Positions 20,948 through 29,056 of a stretch of DNA of 64,000 bases are shown here, piece by piece. The stretch comes from Pyxidicoccus fallax (GTDB taxonomy: Bacteria > Myxococcota > Myxococcia > Myxococcales > Myxococcaceae), in NCBI RefSeq assembly GCF_012933655.1, contig NZ_JABBJJ010000007.1, positions 30,625-94,624 on the forward strand, given 5' to 3'. The position numbers were made by a program, and so were the translations under genes. Under the pieces are notes generated by a model. It made no database searches. It saw only the letters and a list, made by a program, of their open reading frames with translations, and had not been told where the DNA came from. The first letter of the stretch is position 1. Each line of letters starts with the position of its first letter.

Positions 20948-22161
20948 AGACCTCGACGAAGCTCGCGCTGCTCTCCAGCCTCTACCTCTCGCAGGGCCTG
21001 CCGTTCGGCTTCTTCACCCAGGCCCTGCCCGTGCTGCTGCGCAAGCAGGGCCTGTCCCTGCCCGCCATCGGCCTCGCGCACCTGCTCGCGCTGCCGTGGG
21101 CCCTCAAGTTCCTCTGGGCGCCGCTCATGGACCGGTACGGCTCCCGGCACTGGGGGCGCCGGCGCGGCTACATCCTCCCGCTGCAGTGCCTGTCCACGGG
21201 CCTCCTGTTGTCGCTCGCGCTCCCGGAGGGAGGTCCGGGCACCCCGCTGCTGCTGGCCGCGGTGCTGGGCGTCAACCTGCTGGCCGCCACGCAGGACGTG
21301 TCCACGGACGGGCTCGCGGTGGAGCTGCTCGCCCCCGCCGAGCGCGGCTGGGGCAACGGCGTGCAGGTGGCCGCCTACCGCGTGGGCATGATTGTCGGCG
21401 GCGGATTGATGCTCGCCGTCTTCGACGCGGTGGGCTGGCGCCCCACCCTCGTCACGCTGGGCGCCCTGCTGCTCGCCGCCACCGTGCCCATCGCCCTCTA
21501 CCGCGAGCCTCCTTCCGAGCCTCCTCCCGCGCAGAGCCTCGGGCTCGCGTGGTGGCTGAAGCGCCCGGGCGCCCTCGCGTGGCTCACGCTGCTCGTCGTC
21601 TACAAGGCGGGCGAGGCCCTGGCCACGGGAATGCTGCGCACCTTCCTCGTGGACTCGGGCCTGACGCTCACCGACATCGGCTGGATGCTCGGCGGCGTGG
21701 GCTTCACCGCGGGCCTCGTGGGCGCGCTCCTCGGGGGCGGGCTGGTGACGCGGCTCGGACGGCGGCGGGCGCTGCTTGTCTTCGGCGCCATCCAGGCCGG
21801 GGCCGTGCTGCTGTACGCCCTCGTCGCGCGCGGTGGCCCCGCGTCCCTGCCCCTGCTGACGCTCACCTGCGCGGTGGAGCACGTGGCCAGCGGCATGGCC
21901 ACCGCCGCCGTCTTCACCGCGATGATGGACGCGTGCCGCCCCGAGCACGCCGCCACGGACTACACCGTGCAGGCCTCGCTGGTGGTGCTCGCCACCGGCG
22001 GCGCGGCGGCGGTGAGTGGCTTCAGCGCCAGCTCCCTCGGGTACTCCACGCACTTCGCCCTGTCCGCCGCCCTCTGTGTCGCCGGAACGCTGTACGCCGC
22101 CCTCACCTTCCACCCGCCCCGGACGCTCTCGCCCGAAGCGGCTCCCGAGGTGTCCTCATGA
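20944..22161 (+). CDS. AmpG-like MFS transporter
   Basis: Inner-membrane transporter of 405 residues with about twelve hydrophobic segments. The N-terminus (LYLSQGLPFGFFTQALPVLLR) and LPWALKFLWAPLMDRYG are typical of AmpG and acetyl-CoA-transporter relatives of the major facilitator superfamily. AmpG imports muropeptides; other members move unrelated substrates, so the cargo is open. Translation is coupled to tetR upstream and to coaD downstream by four-base overlaps. The regulator-transporter pairing suggests response to a small molecule. Confidence 0.85.
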   Translation: MKTSTKLALLSSLYLSQGLPFGFFTQALPVLLRKQGLSLPAIGLAHLLALPWALKFLWAPLMDRYGSRHWGRRRGYILPLQCLSTGLLLSLALPEGGPGTPLLLAAVLGVNLLAATQDVSTDGLAVELLAPAERGWGNGVQVAAYRVGMIVGGGLMLAVFDAVGWRPTLVTLGALLLAATVPIALYREPPSEPPPAQSLGLAWWLKRPGALAWLTLLVVYKAGEALATGMLRTFLVDSGLTLTDIGWMLGGVGFTAGLVGALLGGGLVTRLGRRRALLVFGAIQAGAVLLYALVARGGPASLPLLTLTCAVEHVASGMATAAVFTAMMDACRPEHAATDYTVQASLVVLATGGAAAVSGFSASSLGYSTHFALSAALCVAGTLYAALTFHPPRTLSPEAAPEVSS

Positions 22162-22658
22162 CCATCGCCGTCTACGCTGGCAGCTTCGACCCCGTCACGG
22201 CCGGCCACCTGTCCGTCGTCCGTCAGGCCGCGCGCCTCTTCAGCCACGTCGTCATCATCGTGGCCGTCAACCCCAACAAGCAGTACCTGCTGTCCACCGA
22301 CGAGCGCATGGGCCTGCTTCGCGAGGCCGTGCGCAAGCACCCCAACGTCACCGTGGCCGCCACCGAGGGGCTCATCGTCGACTACGCGCGCGACATTGGC
22401 GCCAGCGTGCTGCTACGCGGGGTGCGCGGCGCCACCGACGCCCAGTTCGAGACGGAGCTGGCGCGCAACAACCGCGTGCTCGCCCCGGAGCTGTCCACCC
22501 TCTTCCTCCCCGCCGAGGCCCACCTGGCCGAGGTGAGCAGCAGCGGACTCAAGGAACGCGTCGCGCGCGGAGAGGATGTTTCGGCCTTCTGCCCGCCCGC
22601 CGTCGCGGCGAAGCTGCGGGAACGACTCGCACCCTCCACCCGGAGCCTCCGGCCATGA
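22158..22658 (+). CDS. coaD: Phosphopantetheine adenylyltransferase
   Basis: Transfers AMP from ATP to 4'-phosphopantetheine, the penultimate step of coenzyme A synthesis. The 166-residue protein has the nucleotidyltransferase motif YAGSFDPVTAGHL (residues 5-17, with the TxGH-type site), RGVRGATDAQFE, and the C-terminal SSSGLKERVARGEDVS. Length is normal. Its place in an overlapping tetR-MFS-coaD-MBL operon is unusual for a housekeeping gene. It may have an internal promoter. Confidence 0.95.
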   Translation: MTIAVYAGSFDPVTAGHLSVVRQAARLFSHVVIIVAVNPNKQYLLSTDERMGLLREAVRKHPNVTVAATEGLIVDYARDIGASVLLRGVRGATDAQFETELARNNRVLAPELSTLFLPAEAHLAEVSSSGLKERVARGEDVSAFCPPAVAAKLRERLAPSTRSLRP

Positions 22659-23401
22659 GCCTGTCCTTCATCACCCTCGGCGTTGGTGATGCCTTCTCCG
22701 CCCTGCGCTACTCCTCGTGCCTCGCCGTGGAGGCCGAAGGCCAGGTGCTGCTGGTCGACTGCCCCCACCCCATCCGGAAGATGATGCGCGAGGCCTCCGA
22801 GTCCTCCGGCGTGCCGCTCGACGCGGACCGCGTCAGCGCCGTGGCCCTCACCCACCTGCACGCGGACCACGCCTCCGGCCTGGAGGGCCTGGGCTACTTC
22901 TCCTTCTTCGTGCTCAAGAAGAAGCTGGAGGTGCTCGCCCACCCCGCCGTGGCGGACCGCCTCTGGGACGGGCACCTCGCCGCCGGCATGGAGTGCCTCA
23001 TCGAGCGCCACGGCGCCCGGCCCAGCGACAAGCAGTTCGAGGACTACTTCGAGCACACGCCGCTCTCCACGGAGTCCACCGTGCGGCACGGGCCGTTCCT
23101 GATTGAAAGCCGGATGACGTACCACCACCTGCCCACCACCGCGCTGCGCATCCACGCGGGGGGCAAGTGCCTGGGCTACAGCGCGGACACCGCCTTCGAC
23201 ATGGGCCTCATCGACTGGCTCTCGGAGGCGGACCTGATGATTCACGAGACGAACTACGGCGTGCACACGCCCTACGAGAAGCTCGCGGCACTGCCCGCCG
23301 AGCTGCGCGCCCGGATGCGCCTCATCCACTACCCGGACGACTTCGACACCGGCGCGAGCGTCATCGAACCGCTCGCGCAGGGCCGCCGCTACCACGTGTG
23401 A
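22655..23401 (+). CDS. Metallo-beta-lactamase-fold hydrolase (RNase Z-like)
   Basis: Predicted metal-dependent hydrolase of 248 residues, cytoplasmic. The metal motif THLHADH (residues 66-72) is intact. A later YSADTAFD and MIHETNYG supply the Asp and second-site residues typical of RNase Z-like and phosphodiesterase members. The substrate is not deducible. The start overlaps the coaD stop by four bases. It ends the operon, and a hairpin follows before the convergent amylase gene. Confidence 0.85.
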   Translation: MSLSFITLGVGDAFSALRYSSCLAVEAEGQVLLVDCPHPIRKMMREASESSGVPLDADRVSAVALTHLHADHASGLEGLGYFSFFVLKKKLEVLAHPAVADRLWDGHLAAGMECLIERHGARPSDKQFEDYFEHTPLSTESTVRHGPFLIESRMTYHHLPTTALRIHAGGKCLGYSADTAFDMGLIDWLSEADLMIHETNYGVHTPYEKLAALPAELRARMRLIHYPDDFDTGASVIEPLAQGRRYHV

Positions 23402-23411
23402 CGGCGAAGGA

Positions 23412-23439
23412 CGCCCCGCCCGTCATGCCGGACGGGGCG
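23412..23439. terminator. Bidirectional hairpin between convergent genes
   Basis: CGCCCCG pairs with CGGGGCG; after one mismatch CCG pairs with CGG around a six-base loop (TCATGC). It sits between the stops at 23401 and 23456. No U-tract. Confidence 0.55.
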
Positions 23440-23455
23440 CCGCTTCAGTCACGCG

Positions 23456-25354
23456 TCACTGCGAGAAGATGACGACGGAGTACGGCCCGATGGCGAACGA
23501 GCCGTTGTAGCCCATGCCGTCCTTGCCGCCGCTGTACGCCACGGTGTTCAGCGTGGCCGTGTTGCCGAAGTTGGACGAGTACACGTTCGCGTCGCTGTTG
23601 AAGCGCGCGTACCACGTGCCGCCACGCGGGAAGCCGATGTTGTACGAGGGGAAGTACGTCTTGCTGAAGTTCGCCACGATGATGACGTCATCGCCCGGGC
23701 CGCCACTCTCCCAGCGGTGGTAGGCAATCACCTTGCCGGTGTTGTTGACGTGGTGGACGTTGACGTTGCCGCCGCGCAGACCGCGCGTGTTGTTGAACCA
23801 GTTGCGGCGCATGCGGATGAGGTCCCGGTACATCAACCGGATGCCCGAATAGGTGACGTCGTTCTTGTACCAGTCGAGCGGGTCGGTGTCCTGGAAGTAC
23901 CCGTCCTCGAGGAACTCCTGGCCCTGGAAGATCATCGGGATGCCGGGCGAGGTGAAGACGATGCCCGCGGCCAGCGTGGAGCGCTTCTTCGCCTCCCAGC
24001 TGCCGGCGTTGCCCGGCCAGATCTCCTCCGGCACGCGGGCGTGGCCGTTGGCCACCTCGTCGTGGCTCTCCGAGTAGATGATGCGCGAGGTGTGCCGCCC
24101 ACTGAAGCGCTGGGTGATGGCATTGCGCACCGCGAACATGTCCCGGTTCGCGTCGTTCGACTCGATGACCGCCTTGCGGATGGGGTGCACGAACTCGCCC
24201 GCCCACTGCGCGTCGAAGTCGGCGCCGCCCGAGGTGTCGGACGTGGAGGCGTTGGTGATGGAGTCACCCCCGCCGAAGTCCTCGGCGATGCTGATCTTCC
24301 ACGGCTGGTTGGCGTTGATTTCGCGGTTGATGGAGCGGAACACCCGCCAGGCGTCCGGAATCTCGGCGCTCCCGTCCGACGTGCGCATGTACTTGGTGGC
24401 GTCCCAGCGCAGGCCGTCGCCGCGGTAGGCGTGCAGCAGGCTCATCATCGAGTCGCGGATGTAGGAGCGGACCTCGGCGCGGCCGTAGTCCGGGCGCGTG
24501 TCGCCCCACGGCGTGCTCTTGCGCCAGTCGGTGTAGAAGTACTGGCCGTTGGCGCCCATGCAGTCGCCGTTGAAGCACGTGTGGGGCAGGTCCGTGGGCC
24601 CGTAGTGGTTGTGCACCACGTCGAAGATGACGCCGATGCCGCGCGCGTGCGCCTGGTCCACGAACTCCTTCATGTAGTTCGGGTGCCCGTAGACGCTCTC
24701 CGGCGCGAACGGGAAGGACGGGTTGTAGCCCCAGGAGAAGTCACCCGGGAACTCCATCACCGGCATGACCTGGATCATGTTGACGCCCAGGTCCTTCAGG
24801 TAGTCCAGCCGGGTCATCGCGCTCTGCCAGTGGCCCGGATTGCCGCCCGGCGAGTCCACGAAGGTGCCGACGTGCATCTCGTAGATGACCATCTCGTTGA
24901 AGCCCGGCGTGCTGAACGAGTTCCGCCACACGTAGTTGTTGTGGTCGAGAATCTTGCTGTCGCTCGTCGAGTTGTACTGCCACGCCGACCGCGGGTCCTT
25001 GCGGTCGTGGTAGCTGCCCCACTGGTTCTGGATGGTGTAGTAGTAATCCTGGCCATGTCCGGCGCCGGCCACGTCACCGGAGAAGTTGCCGTTGAACTCG
25101 TTGCCGAGCTCGATGCCGGACCAGTTGAAGGAGCCCTTCACCCAGACGCGCTGGGCATTCGGCGCCCAGACGCGGAACGTCGTGCCTCCGGGGTAGACGG
25201 TGGCGCCCATGCCGGGCCGGGTCGAGGCGCTCAGCTTCTGGGTGACCTGGCCAAGCTCCTGACCTGCGCCTTGCTGCGGATCCAGCCCCGACTCACCACA
25301 GCCGACCAGCCACCCGGCCAGTAGCAGTGCACTCCACCTGTTGCCGTAACGCAT
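23456..25354 (-). CDS. GH13 alpha-amylase/branching-enzyme-like lipoprotein
   Basis: Probable envelope lipoprotein that acts on alpha-glucans. The signal peptide ends in lipobox LVGC (C19). A CBM48-like beta domain follows (about 45-130: GATVYPGGTTFRVWAPNAQRVWVKG), then a GH13 barrel. Barrel motifs are IYEMHVGTF, FDVVHNHYG, GLRWDATKYM (catalytic Asp), SIAEDFGG (acid Glu) and YSESHDEVAN (third Asp). The motif set is closest to glycogen branching enzymes and trehalohydrolases. An outer-envelope place for this group is unusual, since GlgB is cytoplasmic. GGGAGG stands eight bases before the ATG. It is separate from the main starch locus 22 kb away but may serve the same substrate. Confidence 0.85.
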   Translation of the reverse strand: MRYGNRWSALLLAGWLVGCGESGLDPQQGAGQELGQVTQKLSASTRPGMGATVYPGGTTFRVWAPNAQRVWVKGSFNWSGIELGNEFNGNFSGDVAGAGHGQDYYYTIQNQWGSYHDRKDPRSAWQYNSTSDSKILDHNNYVWRNSFSTPGFNEMVIYEMHVGTFVDSPGGNPGHWQSAMTRLDYLKDLGVNMIQVMPVMEFPGDFSWGYNPSFPFAPESVYGHPNYMKEFVDQAHARGIGVIFDVVHNHYGPTDLPHTCFNGDCMGANGQYFYTDWRKSTPWGDTRPDYGRAEVRSYIRDSMMSLLHAYRGDGLRWDATKYMRTSDGSAEIPDAWRVFRSINREINANQPWKISIAEDFGGGDSITNASTSDTSGGADFDAQWAGEFVHPIRKAVIESNDANRDMFAVRNAITQRFSGRHTSRIIYSESHDEVANGHARVPEEIWPGNAGSWEAKKRSTLAAGIVFTSPGIPMIFQGQEFLEDGYFQDTDPLDWYKNDVTYSGIRLMYRDLIRMRRNWFNNTRGLRGGNVNVHHVNNTGKVIAYHRWESGGPGDDVIIVANFSKTYFPSYNIGFPRGGTWYARFNSDANVYSSNFGNTATLNTVAYSGGKDGMGYNGSFAIGPYSVVIFSQ

Positions 25355-25376
25355 GATGACAACCTCCCTTGGTTGC

Positions 25377-25388
25377 CTAGGGTCCTAG
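25377..25388. promoter_or_regulatory. Small palindrome upstream of the amylase-like lipoprotein
   Basis: CTAGG-GT-CCTAG, a 12-bp palindrome, lies 23 bp upstream of the start codon at 25354. It could be an operator or a leader hairpin. The evidence is only the symmetry. Confidence 0.3.
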
Positions 25389-25597
25389 CAATCGGCGTGA
25401 AGGCTGCGCAAAGGGGAGAGAGCCTTTTTCTGTAACTTTTCACCATGTCACATCGCGTTATGTTTCATCGGTTCTCCAAGGAGTCATGCCCGTCCCGGAC
25501 GGGGTGTGAAAACACCTGGGCTCGCGTTCGCTGTCTGACTGCGCTACTCCGGCAGGGACTGCGCGCCGCCGAGCGCCCTCCAGAGAGAAAGAGCCGA

Positions 25598-27211
25598 ATG
25601 AAGACGACGACAGCGCCGGCCCGACGTGGGGCCTCGCTCCTGCCGCTCGCGCTGGCCGTGGTGCTGGCCGCGGGGCACGCCTTCGGAGCGCCGGCCTCGG
25701 CGCCCGCCGCTCCGGTGCGGGTGACGCTGTTGCACCTGGCGGACGTGTACCAGGTGCAGCCGGTGGAGGAAGGACGTCGGGGCGGGCTCGCCCGGGTGGC
25801 CACGCTGCGCAAGCAGGTGCTGAAGGAGTCGCCCCACGTGGTGACGGTGCTGGGGGGTGACACGCTGTCGCCCTCGGTGGAGTCGCTGCTGAACGTGGAC
25901 GGCAAGGCGCTCAAGGGCCGGCAGATGGTGGACGCGTGGAACGCGCTCGGCCTGGACTATGCGGTGCTGGGCAACCACGAGTTCGACTTCGGCGACGAGA
26001 CGCTGGGCGAGCGCATCCGCGAGTCGCGCTTCACGTGGCTGGGCGCCAACGTGGTCAACACGAAGACGGGCGACCTCTTCCCGGGCGTGAAGGCCTACGA
26101 CGTGCGCGAGGTGGGCGGCGTGAAGCTGGGCCTCTTCGGCGTGGTGCTGGCGGAGACCAAGACGTCGTCCAAGGTCGGGCCGGACACGGACTTCACGGAC
26201 TTCTGCGAGGCGTCGAAGGGCGCGGTGGCGAAGCTGCGCGAGGCGGGAGCGACGGTGGTGGTGGGGCTCACGCACCTGACGCTGGAACAGGACCGCCAGC
26301 TCGCGAAGTGCGTGAAGGTGGATGCGCTTCTGGGCGGGCATGACCACGTGGGCGCGGAGGACCGCTCCACGGGGACGCCCATCTTCAAGGTGGCGGCGGA
26401 CGCGGTGGAGCTGGGCCGGCTCACGCTGGACGTGGACGGCGCGACGGGCGCGGTGCGCAAGACGACGTGGAAGAAGCTGCCCGTCACGCGCAAGGTGCCG
26501 GAGGACGCGGAGTTCAACGCGGCCATGAAGGCGTACGACGCGCTGTTCGCCCGGCTCTCCGAGCGCGTGGGCCGCACGCCGGTGGCGCTGGAGGCGCGGG
26601 CCGCGGAGGTGCGCACGAAGGAGACGAACCTGGGCTCCTTCGTGGCGGACGCCTTCCGCGCGGCGGCGGGGGCGGACGTGGCGCTGGTCAACGGGGGCGC
26701 GCTGCGCGCGGACGTGGTGCTGCCGGCCGGGGTGATGACCCGCCGGGACTTGCACGCCATCCTCCCCTATGAGGACGCGCTGGTGGTGGTGGAGGTGAAG
26801 GGGGCCACGCTGAAGGCGGCGCTGGAGAACGGCGTCAGTCTCGCGCGCGAGGACGCGAAGCCGGGCCGCTTCCCTCAGGTGTCCGGCATGCGCTTCACGT
26901 ACGACGCGGCCCGGCCCGCGGGAGACCGCGTGGTGGACGTGAAGGTGGGCGGCAAGCCGCTGGACGCGGAGGCCACGTACACGCTGGCCACGCTGAGCTT
27001 CCTCGCCGGCGGCAAGGACGGCTACGAGATGCTGAAGGGCCACCCCGCCACGCCCGCACTGAAGGACGGACGCACGCCGCTGGACGTGCTGGCGGAGGCG
27101 TTCCGCACCGGCAAGCCCGCTCCGCTCGTGAAGGCGGAGGGGCGGATTGCCCGGCGTGGCGCCAGCTCGCTGACGAAGGACGCGCGCCGGCCTCCGGCGC
27201 CGCTCAAGTAG
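25598..27211 (+). CDS. Secreted 5'-nucleotidase/metallophosphoesterase (UshA-like)
   Basis: Likely periplasmic nucleotidase that would release nucleosides and phosphate from prey or environmental nucleotides. The 537-residue protein has a signal peptide (about 1-36, ending near FGAPASA), a metallophosphoesterase domain and the C-terminal 5'-nucleotidase domain (KETNLGSFVADAFRAA, NGGALRADV, ILPYEDALVVVEVKGATL). Metal motifs GGDTLSP, LGNHEFDFG and LLGGHDHVG are present. The first motif, normally DxH, reads D49-V-Y51, so one metal-ligand histidine is replaced by tyrosine. The ATG at 25598 is chosen because it begins a clean signal peptide; the frame is open from 25445. Confidence 0.88.
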   Translation: MKTTTAPARRGASLLPLALAVVLAAGHAFGAPASAPAAPVRVTLLHLADVYQVQPVEEGRRGGLARVATLRKQVLKESPHVVTVLGGDTLSPSVESLLNVDGKALKGRQMVDAWNALGLDYAVLGNHEFDFGDETLGERIRESRFTWLGANVVNTKTGDLFPGVKAYDVREVGGVKLGLFGVVLAETKTSSKVGPDTDFTDFCEASKGAVAKLREAGATVVVGLTHLTLEQDRQLAKCVKVDALLGGHDHVGAEDRSTGTPIFKVAADAVELGRLTLDVDGATGAVRKTTWKKLPVTRKVPEDAEFNAAMKAYDALFARLSERVGRTPVALEARAAEVRTKETNLGSFVADAFRAAAGADVALVNGGALRADVVLPAGVMTRRDLHAILPYEDALVVVEVKGATLKAALENGVSLAREDAKPGRFPQVSGMRFTYDAARPAGDRVVDVKVGGKPLDAEATYTLATLSFLAGGKDGYEMLKGHPATPALKDGRTPLDVLAEAFRTGKPAPLVKAEGRIARRGASSLTKDARRPPAPLK

Positions 27212-27257
27212 ACACTTCGCCGGCCGCCGGGGTCGGCTCAACGGCGCCTGCCCCATC

Positions 27258-27288
27258 GGCTCGTGCCCTCCACGGGAGGCAACGAGCC
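27258..27288. terminator. Long hairpin between convergent genes
   Basis: GGCTCGT pairs with ACGAGCC at the base, and CTCC with GGAG around an ACG loop, with small bulges between. It lies between the stops at 27211 and 27323. No U-tract. Confidence 0.55.
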
Positions 27289-27322
27289 ATGCCCAGGCGT
27301 TGGTGGAATGCAGGGCTTCGTC

Positions 27323-28087
27323 CTATGGCACCGCCCAGCCGCGACGCTGGTAGACGACGCGCCCCGCCAGCTCGCGTAGGGCGTCCGTGCTCTGGTTGAT
27401 GTTGCCCGCGCGCGGCAGCCAGCTCATGCGCTTCAGCGGCGTGGACGAGGCGCGCACGTCCACGGGCAGCGTGTCCGGCCGCAGCCCCACCGCCGCGAAG
27501 CACCCGGCGGCGCGCGGCATGTGCGCGGCGCTCGTCACCAGGAGCAGCGTCTTCCACCCCTGCTTGCGGATGATGCGCTCGGACTCCACCGCGTTCTCCC
27601 GCGTGTTGCGGCTGCGGCCCTCGGTGAAGATTCGCTCCGCCGGAATGCCCCAGGACTGGAGCTGCCGCGACAGCACGTCCGCCTCCACCACCGCTTCGGG
27701 CCTCGGGTCCAGCGAGCCGCCGGAGATGAGCAGCCGCTCCGCCCTCCCCTCCCGCAGCAGCTCGAAGCCGCGCAGTATCCGCTCGGGGGCGGCGTTGTAC
27801 TCGGGCCGGCCGGAGCGCTCGGTGGCCGTGGGGTCCAACCCGCCACCCAGCACGATGACGGCGTCGTACGTCACGTCCTTGCGGAACGTGGACACCGCGC
27901 CCGCCTCCGTCGCGCGCATCAGCGCCGTGGACACCGCCTCCGTGGAGAACGCGTAGAGCACCAGGAGCCCCAGCACCGTCCATGCCCGCGCCCGCCTCCG
28001 CGTCAGCGCTCCAATCAGCAGGAACAGCAGCGCCCACGACAGCGGCGCCAGGAAGATGTCGAGCACCTTCGACAGGAAGAGGAACAC
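27323..28087 (-). CDS. YdcF/ElyC-family (DUF218) membrane protein
   Basis: Inner-membrane protein of 254 residues with two N-terminal membrane helices (about 5-25 and 32-50) and a DUF218 domain. Domain motifs are VIVLGGGLDP, LLISGGS, GRSRNTRENA and LLLVTSAAHMPRA, the last two being the conserved Glu/Asn and Ser/His region. ElyC in E. coli affects envelope integrity and the undecaprenyl-phosphate lipid pool; other members bind SAM. The GTG start at 28087 has AAGGGGC just upstream. It follows nadK by nine bases, so the two form an operon. Confidence 0.8.
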   Translation of the reverse strand: MFLFLSKVLDIFLAPLSWALLFLLIGALTRRRARAWTVLGLLVLYAFSTEAVSTALMRATEAGAVSTFRKDVTYDAVIVLGGGLDPTATERSGRPEYNAAPERILRGFELLREGRAERLLISGGSLDPRPEAVVEADVLSRQLQSWGIPAERIFTEGRSRNTRENAVESERIIRKQGWKTLLLVTSAAHMPRAAGCFAAVGLRPDTLPVDVRASSTPLKRMSWLPRAGNINQSTDALRELAGRVVYQRRGWAVP

Positions 28088-28096
28088 GTCGCCCCT

Positions 28097-28942
28097 TCAG
28101 CGCTCGCCCCAGTGGAGCTTCTGCCGGAGGATGGAGAAGTAGGCCACCCGCGGGTTGCGCACCAGGTTGACGCGGTTGGGTGAGCGCACCACCTCGATGC
28201 AGTCCCCGCCCTGCAGCCCGTGGCCCGTCTGTCCATCCAGCGTGAGGTACGTGTCCGCCGTCTCACTGCGCAGCGTAATCCGGATGACCCGGTCCGCCGG
28301 CACGACGATGGAGCGCTGCGTGAGCGCGTGCGAGCAGATGGGCGACAGCACCGTGCAGTCCACCGAGGGGTGGACGATGGGCCCGCCCGCCGACAGCGAA
28401 TACGCCGTGGAGCCCGTGGGCGTGGCGAGGATGACGCCGTCGGCCTTGTAGGTCGTGATGGGCACGCCATCGATGGACGTCTCGTGGTCCGCGATGCGCG
28501 CCAGCGCGCCCTTGTTGATGACCACGTCGTTGAGGATTTCGTCCTCGATGAGCGTGCGCCCGTTGCGGATGAGCCGGCAGGTGAGCTTCATGCGCGAGTC
28601 CACCTGGAAGCGCCCCGCCATCACCGACTCCAGCGTGGTGTACAGCTCCTCCACGGGAATCTCGGTCATGAAGCCGAGGCTGCCCAGGTTGACGCCGAGG
28701 ATGGGCACTCCGCGCCCGCCCAGCATCCGGGCCGCATGGATGAGGGTGCCGTCACCGCCCAGCACCACGACGAGGTCCGCCCGGGCCGCCAGCTCCCGGT
28801 CCTCCACCCGCGGCCAGCCGAGCACATGCGCCAGCGAGCGGTCTCCCAACACCGTCAGGTGCGGGTAGCGCTCGCGGAGCTGGGCCGCCAGGGCCGCCGC
28901 CTCGGCCTTGTCCTTCTTCGCGACGATTGCCAGGGTCTGCAC
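28097..28942 (-). CDS. nadK: NAD kinase
   Basis: Phosphorylates NAD to NADP in the cytoplasm. The 281 residues have GGDGT (62-66), GVNLGSLGFMTEI, NDVVINKG and PTGSTAYSLSAGGPIV, the family motifs in order. Length is typical (292 in E. coli). Translation begins with GTG at 28942. It is followed at nine bases by the ydcF-like gene and is divergent from rarA across about 115 bp. Confidence 0.95.
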   Translation of the reverse strand: MQTLAIVAKKDKAEAAALAAQLRERYPHLTVLGDRSLAHVLGWPRVEDRELAARADLVVVLGGDGTLIHAARMLGGRGVPILGVNLGSLGFMTEIPVEELYTTLESVMAGRFQVDSRMKLTCRLIRNGRTLIEDEILNDVVINKGALARIADHETSIDGVPITTYKADGVILATPTGSTAYSLSAGGPIVHPSVDCTVLSPICSHALTQRSIVVPADRVIRITLRSETADTYLTLDGQTGHGLQGGDCIEVVRSPNRVNLVRNPRVAYFSILRQKLHWGER

Positions 28943-29056
28943 GCGGGTGCGTTCTAGTCCAGGCGGCCGTCCGGGCGCTCCCCTGAAATGCCGAGGTGCC
29001 CGCCCGCCGACAGAGGCCCCGGCACGTCCGGCCCCCGGGCGCTACCTTTGGCTGTC

